Origin: Buddleja alternifolia
Lineage: Eukaryota > Streptophyta > Magnoliopsida > Lamiales > Scrophulariaceae
Reading direction: 5' to 3'
Assembly: GCA_019426215.1 (NCBI GenBank)
Contig: CM033399.1
Coordinates: forward strand, 24,127,022-24,191,021
Length of the DNA stretch: 64,000 bases
This document shows positions 56,653-64,000 of the stretch, one piece after another (within the stretch, counting starts at the first letter, position 1; each line of letters begins with the position of its first letter). A program made the position numbers and the translations under genes. The notes under the pieces were generated by a model. It worked only from the letters and a program-made list of their open reading frames with translations. It was not told the DNA's origin and ran no database searches.

Positions 56653-59268
56653 AGTGATATCCTCGAAATGAATTGATGATGGAGCCGGTCCATTGTCTGA
56701 GATTGGTAGTGAAGATTTTGTCGAAAAGAGATAAGGGAGTCATAATCTTCACCATCAAGTTAAAATTATCTTCGCAGTGGCTGGGAGCGAAATTCAGGCT
56801 AGTAAATTGATTACTGCCGCTGGTAGACGCTTGAGCGTTGAAATGTAGAGGAGTAATGGACAGTCTGTGAAGCTCTTGACGCAGACATTGTTCAACTTGA
56901 TGTCTAACTAGTGGGAGCTTGAGAACAGGTCCAACTCTCTGTTGACGCTTCTTTAGGCAATACTTGGCGAAATGACGCTTCTTGTCATGATGCCTATGCC
57001 GAACAAATGGGGACCTTGAACTAATTCTGAGAAAGTGTACTTGTTTCCCATATACGCTTCAACCCAATTGACTTCGTTCATGCAGTAGTCTATGCCAGCG
57101 TTGACAATAGCTCTAATGCCTTCATGGTGAATATCTCGGATAGATTCAAAACGATATCTATCGGTCTGATAGTTAGCATTCCAGACGCTATCAAAATATG
57201 CATCAGCTTCAGTCTGGATCAAATCTGTGAGAGATTCGAGACGCTCACCGGCATGAACAGCTTTATTTTTCCATAAGCGAAGTGGATTTACCAAAGCTAG
57301 GTTTTCAAAACTATTCGCAATATGAGGAAAGTGTGTGTAGCCTTCTCGGTTCAAGACTGCCTCTGATGGATTGAGAAAGCAAGGACGAAGTGGCTCATAC
57401 ACACGAATATTGTAGTCTCTGAGAGCAAAACCTGTAGGCTTGCTGTGGCTAGAGTCGAGGTAATACGCTAGATCCACATCACATCTAGGAGTTGTTTCTC
57501 CTTGTCTGTCTTGTTGAAGAATGAGAGAGGATGGTATTTGACCAGCAGTTTTTTGTAGTTCAATGGCCCTATAGTACTTTCTCTCAATTTCTGTCATCTC
57601 AGTGTTAAACACTATATCCCTGATTTTATTGTCGATATCAATCAGCAGGGCAATCTCATTCTCAGCAGCAATATATCTGTCTTCATTATATCCGGCAGGA
57701 ATGAAATCTTCTTCAAGTGCTGGAGGCATGTAGTTGATTGAATGATCAATTGTCTTCAGCGGGTCCAGTTGGAAGAAGTGCCTTGGCTTTGTAACGTCTT
57801 CAGCAACGCTCTGACCTTCTAAGCATGCCTCTGTTATAGCTGGAACAGGGATTGATGACTGAACCTCTTTGAGAGCAGGTTCCTCAGGTTCAATTGCAGC
57901 AACTTCTGCGGCAATGTCTTTGGCAATCGCCACAACTTCTGTCATCTCAACATCTAGATTGACATCGGTTGAAGCTTCAGCAGCAGCTGGAACTAAAGCT
58001 GTAACAAATGAACTATCCTCTATAAGAGCAGGATCTTCTACAGATGTAGGAATAGGAATGTTGTGGGAAAAAATAAACTTACCTTGAGAACTTGTCTCAA
58101 CAGCAACACTTTGAGCGCTTGGCTCAACAGCAACTTGAGCGCTTGGCTCAACAGTCTCAGGCTCTTCAGAAACAGGAGCAGCTCGACGCTTACTTGAGCT
58201 GGAACGCTTGAAGATTTTCTTCACGTTGACTCCTTCAACGAGTTTGAGCGCTTGAGCAGAAGGAGCAGCAGCTGGTTCTTCGAATTCAATTTGTTTGATG
58301 ATCCCTTCCAGCTTCCTCCACTTGAGAGGTAACTTGTCTTGTGCATCCTCATCATTCTTCTAAGGAGCAGGAACAGCTTGTACCTTGGGCTTTCTAGGAG
58401 CTCTCTTCTTGGTAGCAGCCAGACGCTTCACGGATTCCTCTTGAGCAGGACGCTCAGCCTCTTCATCAGACGCTTCACGTACAGTCTGACGCTCAGAAAA
58501 TGGTTTAGCAGCACCACCAACTTTGGGAGGATTGAATAGATTTGTCAGAATCCTTCGTCCCAAAAACTTGGTCTTATTCAGCGGGAGACCAGATGAGTAA
58601 ACACAGTTTGATCTGTACAGAAGGTCACTCAAAACAAGTCCATACGGTTTATTTGGGGTGTTCAGACAGTCCCTAAACCTTCCAAAGATGTACTCACTCC
58701 AGTTGATTTTGAGGGAGAGGAGTATAGCAGTCATCATCTGAAATTATGTGGGGTTAACCTTATCAAACATGCCCACTCTGCATTCAATAATCTTACTGCA
58801 GACATCAGCCAATAGTCTGTACTGAGCTACCAGATCTTTCTTTTCAAAGTGCTGGGTGTAGGGTACACCATCGTACGCCCTCATAACCGTCCATGCTTCC
58901 TTGATTTGTGCCAGAGTGACACTATCCAGTGCATCACCGTCATTAGGAAGATTGAAGTTCTTTGCAATGGAGTCAGCAATCAACACAAATTCTTTTGCTG
59001 GCTCTTTCTTGGACATAGAGAGGAGGCAAGAGATAGACTTCCTGTCCTCCGAGAGTTTTGCAGTCCTCCAGAAAGTATCAACTTCCATCGAAAATAAGTA
59101 TGAGTATTGTGTTAAGAACTTCTTGAGTCCAGCCTTTGTAACAGTATCCATCATATCATGCACGTTGATTTAGGGTTGATCATACAAGAATTTCCAATCA
59201 ACAACAAGGCCTTCAGTAACCTTGATGATAGGCTCGGCAGAAGTAGATGAAGCTTTCTTTGGTGCCAT
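56653..59268 (-). pseudogene. S3 ORF3, N-terminal part
   Basis: Starts at ATG 59266-59268 (MAPKKASS). One frame runs down to 56953, interrupted only by nonsense codons at 59170 (CAA in S1), 58744 (same as S1 11457) and 58360. It covers the N-terminal domain, the basic linker (KRAPRKPKV), the repeat EPSAQ region and the middle domain (LAYYLDSSHSKPTG, NPLRLWKNKAVHAGERLESL). Below 56953 it continues toward the S2 junction with weaker framing. The largest open piece is 423 codons (56953-58224). Confidence 0.83.
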
Positions 59269-60098
59269 TTTTGAAAGTAGAGTGAACTGAGATTTTTTTC
59301 TGCTTTGAGAGAGAGAGAGAAATTTGCAGAAATCTTTGAGTGAAAGTGAATGATCTTTCTGCAGAAGTTGTGTTTTAAATGACACAGTAAAGAATTTTGA
59401 AACTTGTGTTCTCTAGTCTCTGTAGGATTTAGACACGTGTAAGGACATTTGAATCTCAGCCATAAATTCATTAACCGCGGACGCAAGTTTTGTGTAAGAG
59501 AGAGAAGTTACATTTGGTAATTCTCATATATAATGATTTGACATCCGAGTTTTTAAAAAAATAAAAAGAAAAACGTTCGGTATTTTCAGAGTGTAGCACA
59601 CGCGCCTGATGGTACACTGACACGTACACAAACACGTGCTATCTCTGAACCGTCATTTTAAAAGTTTTGATTACGCGCAAGTTTGATGTGATAGAAGCGT
59701 GCGAGTAGATTACAAAATAGACTTTTGAGTCTACTCACTACTTCAAAAAGAAACTTGTAAAATTTATGCATGACTGTTAAAAAACATTTTTATATTAAGA
59801 GTTGAATGGAATTGGTTCAACGCTTAACTGATACTACTTGTTGGTATATGAGAATTAGACGCTTAGGATTGAAAAGACTTTTTATGTTTGAGCGTCCAAT
59901 ATTTTATGCATAAGTAATACTGAGCGTTGGTGATCATGCATCTGAAAATTTTGATCATTGACGCTTGCAGTTATGGTCAAGTACAACTTTAAGGTTCCCC
60001 CTAAGTTTGATAACTTGTACCAGTTAGGAAAATCTTTTAGATATAAATCAAGTGGATTCCCCCTAAATGATATGTCTAATAAATATGATGCAAAATGA
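59269..60098. other. S3 pol-ORF3 spacer
   Basis: Same as the S1 spacer: GA/CT microsatellite near 59310-59325, ACGTG words near 59620-59640, no ORF supported. Confidence 0.65.
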
Positions 60099-63000
60099 TT
60101 AAGCATTTAAATCAATCATACCTAATTCACTTCTCAAAGTGAGAAAACGTTGTTCGTTGAGTGCTTTGGTGAAGATATCTGCCAATTGTTTGTCAGTTCC
60201 AATGAAGTGCATGGAGATATCTTTCTTTTGAACGTGGTCACGAAGAAAATGGTATCTAATGTCAATGTGTTTGGTTCTGGAATGAAGAACAGGGTTTTGA
60301 GTCATGGCTAGAGCACTTTGGTTATCACAATGAATGGGGGTTGGGCCTAGGATTATTCCATAATCTCTAAGTTGTTGCCTCATCCATAACACTTGTGCAC
60401 AACAACTTCCTGCAGCTACATACTCAGCTTCGGCTGTGGAGGTAGCTATGGATTGTTGTTTCTTACTATGCCATGAAACTAACATATCACCTAGAAATTG
60501 ACATGTACCACTAGTACTTTTACAATCTATTTTGCAACCTGCGAAATCTGCATCTGAGTAACCAATTAGTTCAAAAGGAAAATCCCTAGGATACCATAAG
60601 CCCACGTTCTGTGTGCCTTTTAGGTATTTAAGGATCTTCTTGGCAACAATTAAGTGTGACTCTTTAGGATTGGCTTGAAATCGTGCACACATGCATACCG
60701 AAAACATAATATCAGGTCTACTAGCAGTAAGATAAAGAAGTGATCCGATGATACCTCTATAATTAGTGATATCAACTTTCTTTCCACTTTCATCTTTATC
60801 TAACTTAAGCGTTTGGCTCATTGGAATTTTTGAATATGATGCATTTTCCATACAAAATTTCTTAATCATATCTCTTGTGTATTTAGCTTGGTTTATAAAT
60901 ATGCCATTATGAAGTTGTTTAACTTGTAATCCTAAGAAGAAAGTTAATTCACCCATCATGCTCATTTCAAATTGTTCTTGCATCATTTTCGAAAATTTCT
61001 CACACAGACGCTTGTTAGTAGAACCAAATATAATATCATCAACATAAATTTGGACTAAGAGAATATCTTCGTTATTGGTAATTTTGAATAACGTTGTATC
61101 AACGCTACCTTTTAAAAAGCCTTTACCAATGAGAAAGATAGAGAGAGTGTCATACCATGCTCGAGGTGCTTGCTTAAGCCCATAAAGTGCTTTGTCTAGC
61201 TTATAGACCATGCCCTTACCATGATTGTTGATGAATCCTGGTGGTTGCTTCACATATACTTCTTCTTGGAGTTTACCATTCAGGAAAGCACTCTTCACGT
61301 CCATCTGATACGCCATGAACTTGTTGAATGCCGCATACGCTAGAAACATGCGGATTTCTTCAAGACGAGCGATAGGAGCGTATGTCTCATCAAAGTCAAT
61401 ACCCTCCTCTTGGCAATATCCTTAAGCTACGAGTCTGGCCTTTTTCCTTATCACAATGCCATTCTCATCCATCTTGTTTCTATAAACCCATCTAGTTCCA
61501 ATAACTCCTTGGTGAGTTGGCCTTGGTACTAGCGTCCAAACCTTATTTCGTTCAAACTGATTAAGCTCTTCTTGCATGGCTTCAATCCAACTTGGGTCGC
61601 TTAGCGCTTCATCCACTTTCTTAGGTTCCATTTGAGATAAAAAACTTGCGAACATAGCCTCATTGAACGTAGCGGCTCTAGTCCTAACAGGCGCTTCAAT
61701 ATCTCCAATAATCTGCTCAGGTGGATGATCACGCAGCCATAGTCTATCTGGTTGAAAAGGGTTAAGAGGTTGAACAGACGCTTGACGAACAGACATTTGA
61801 CGATCAGACGCTTGATTATCCTCTTGCGTAGGCGCTTCAAGTTCACATATTCTTGTTTGCTCTTGATGATCACTCTTTTCATGATCATCAGCATTTCTTA
61901 CAATATTGTCCATATTAACCTCACGAGTAATCTTAGGAGGTGGCACTGAGATCTAATCATCGTCGTCAATATCTTCATCAATAGTAATCTTAGACGCTCG
62001 ATGACATAGATCTTCAACTCCTACATCATTCACATTAACCTTACTCGGTTCTTGGTTAGCATCATCAAAAACAACATGAATAGATTCCTCAACCTTCGAT
62101 TTGATCTTATTTAGGATGCGAAAATTCTTTCCATTCTTGGCGTAGCCTAGAAAGATTCCCTCATCCGCTTTAGGATCAAATGTCTTTAGACTTTGGGATC
62201 CATTATTATGGATAAAGCATTTAGAACCAAAGACGTGAAAATATGAAACATTTGGCTTACGTCCCTTCCACAGTTCATACGGAGTTTTCCCATGCTGTTT
62301 GTTGATCATGCAACGGTTTTGAGTGTAACAGGCAGTGTTGATCACTTCGGCCCAAAACTTAGGAGCAAGCTTGGATTCTGCTAACATAGTCCTAGCGGCT
62401 TCCTTAAGCGTTCGGTTCCGGCGCTCAGCAACACCATTTTGTTGGGGAGTTCTGGGAGCTGAATACTCATGATATATTCCATTTTCTGCACAAAACTTCT
62501 CAATAATCTTATTAATAAACTCAGTACCGTGATCGCTTCTTATTCTTGCAACCTTAAGATTTTTCAATATTTGAAGTTGCCGAATAAGCGTTGTTAACTT
62601 GTCACATGTCTCATCTTTGGATGAAAGAAATTCTACCCAAGTAAATCGAGAGAAATCATCTACTATCACCAAAGTATACTTTTTACCGCTTACACTGATC
62701 ATTTGAACATGTCCAAACAAATCCATATGAAGTAGTTCAAGTATTCTAGAGATAGATAGATGACGCTTTCTCTTGAACGATGATTTAACTTGTTTACCCA
62801 TTTGACAAGCGTCACAAAGGCGATCCTTGTGAAATGGTCCATTTGGTAATCCCTCTACAAGATTTTGACTTATAAGCTGAGAGATTGTTTTGAAGTTGAG
62901 GTGATTCATTTTTCTATGCCATAACCAACCCATTTTAGATTCATTTTTAGCAACAAAACATGTTGGGTTGTTATCAAGTGTTGAACCCCAATCTACCAAA

Positions 63001-63350
63001 TATACGTTGTTAGTTCTTTTACCCTTCAGTTTAGTAGACTTAGTCTTAGCGTCATTTATATAGAAATAGTCACTTGAGAATATGACTTCAAAGCCTTTAT
63101 CACAAAATTGACTTATGCTTAATAAATTGTGCTTCAGACCCTCAACATAAGAAACATCACTTATCATGATGTTCCCCCTATGCACAGCACCTATACCTTT
63201 GGTTTTACCTTTGGAGTTGTCACCAAATACAACCTGAGGACCATTGGCAGCTGGATAGTTGATCAGAAGATCTTTGGAACCAGTCATGTGCCTTGACGAT
63301 CCACTATCGAAGTACTACACAGATTTATTGGCTCTAGCTCTAGGTACCTG
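60099..63350 (-). pseudogene. pol: S3 copia pol (PR-IN-RT-RH)
   Basis: 1,084 codons in one continuous frame with three nonsense codons and no frameshift: TAG at 63316 (Trp next to the protease catalytic site), TAG at 61953 and TAA at 61422 (CAA in S2). Domains are in the usual order: protease ([12 protein letters not shown]), integrase zinc finger and core ([19 protein letters not shown]), reverse transcriptase with [10 protein letters not shown], and RNase H. It has the same length as S2 pol, so the codon frame is fully conserved. Confidence 0.92.
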
Positions 63351-63765
63351 CAATCAAAAGGGAAGTTCTATTTCTGTTCAGGTACCCATTGTTGCTTGGG
63401 TCCTTTAACATTAGTAACAATGTTAGTTTGAATTAGAACTTTAGGAACCCATATTTGCCTAGTCTTCATTTTAGGAATACTGGCCTTTTTGGGTTTCACA
63501 ACGTGTTGTGTGTGCTTTTTGGGTGTATAATAATATCCTCGATTATAATGGTAGTCATAATCATAGTCATAATCATAATCATCATAGTATCAATAATGTG
63601 ATCTTGACTGTCTTGGATATTGACGCTGGTATTTCCTTGGCGCTGGCTTGGGTTGCACTTTTGGTGCTGGACGCTTAGCGCTTGATTCATAGTGGTCAGA
63701 CTTATCTTTAGCCTTTTGAGCGTTCGAATAGACCCATCTTTGTGAATCATTTGCCTTAGCCTTAC
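63351..63765 (-). pseudogene. gag: S3 gag, C-terminal end
   Basis: This is the basic tail of gag (KPAPRKYQRQYPRQSRSHY and a His/Tyr-rich stretch) down to the family TAG at 63368-63370. It is cut by L-D at 63766 in the sequence CCTTAC, where S1 continues CCTTACCCTTGC. The remaining gag lies beyond the window. Confidence 0.82.
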
Positions 63766-64000
63766 TGATAGGAGTCATTTTTATGTGTTTTTAAGCCCCT
63801 TTCCATTTATGTTTTAGGTTCATTTATCGCTTGATTCTTTCCACATGTGCATTTAATTCGTGCATTAAGTGATTTTAGACCTTAAATGGATACAATCGAA
63901 GAACGGGCTAAAAAACGACGTATAAAACAAGTTTAGGCCAAAATGCTTCACACCTCCACGACCAAACAAGCAAGAAATAAGTTGGAGTTAGCCAAGATCA
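63766..64000 (+). mobile_element. L-D: start of a gypsy LTR, cut by window edge
   Basis: TGATAGGAGTCATTTTTATG begins where S3 gag homology stops. The following AAAACGACGTATAAAACAAG and GTGCATTTAATTCGTGCATT blocks match L-A and L-B at lower identity, so it is another member of that LTR family. The left flank CTTAC (63761-63765) should recur after the element. Confidence 0.8.

Larger units (their letters stand above)
38862..64000 (-). mobile_element. S3: Sirevirus (Ty1/copia), runs off the window
   Basis: Same subfamily as S1 on the minus strand. It has a 3' LTR (38862-40405), PPT, C-terminal ORF3 (40636-41982), S2 as a nested insertion, the rest of ORF3 (56653-59268), a spacer, pol (60099-63350), and the end of gag up to 63765, where L-D begins. 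The 5' LTR and primer site are beyond 64000. It landed inside the S4 LTR. The left flank AAAAC should be duplicated past the right edge. Pol has only nonsense damage. Confidence 0.92.

Overview
This window is plant nuclear DNA made almost entirely of LTR retrotransposons nested inside one another. I see no host gene, no tRNA or rRNA gene and no bacterial feature. The evidence for a plant is: Sirevirus-type Ty1/copia elements (initiator-Met primer site, long CCHC gag, an extra third ORF, PPT next to CATCATCAAAAAGGGG); an Athila-type Ty3/gypsy element (primer site TGGCGCCGTTGCTGGGGA, FMDD reverse transcriptase, extra 3' ORF); and a chromodomain-bearing gypsy remnant. I cannot name the species. 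A eudicot is likely.

Layout, oldest to youngest. Names are mine. S4, a Sirevirus on +, is the base layer: positions 1-60 and 32343-38861, with a solo LTR (L-C, 34049-35534) inside its ORF3. G1, an Athila element on -, occupies 61-32342 inside S4 ORF3, with target duplication ATTGC on both sides. G1 was then hit twice. S1, a Sirevirus on -, sits at 2061-19882 (duplication CGAGC) in its 3' noncoding region. C1, a 1.9-kb internally deleted chromovirus at 23543-25447 (duplication TCCAT), sits in the last codons of its pol. S1 carries in ORF3 a solo gypsy LTR (L-A, about 5851-9682), which itself holds another solo LTR of the same family (L-B, 7506-9425, duplication ATAAT). To the right, S3, a Sirevirus on -, starts at 38862 inside the 3' LTR of S4 and runs off the window. 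It is split by S2, a Sirevirus on + (41983-56652), and by the edge of another gypsy LTR (L-D, from 63766).

S2 is the freshest element. By eye its two LTRs differ at about eight bases plus one complex rearrangement. Its gag and pol have one frameshift and one nonsense codon, and its third ORF is open for 1,357 codons. S1, S3, S4 and G1 are decayed, mostly by C-to-T or G-to-A nonsense changes. In an autonomous Sirevirus the order is LTR - primer site - gag - pol (protease, integrase, reverse transcriptase, RNase H) - ORF3 - PPT - LTR. In G1 the order is LTR - primer site - gag - pol - accessory ORF - PPT - LTR.

The most interesting objects are: the very large third ORF of the Sireviruses and its apparent relation to the Athila accessory ORF; a conserved inverted repeat that puts the Sirevirus PPT in a hairpin loop; the S2 insertion, which lacks a target duplication, has about 286 bp of target missing and carries a templated rearrangement in its 3' LTR; the chromovirus deletion derivative; and two dispersed short-word families, one tied to G1 and one to the Sireviruses.
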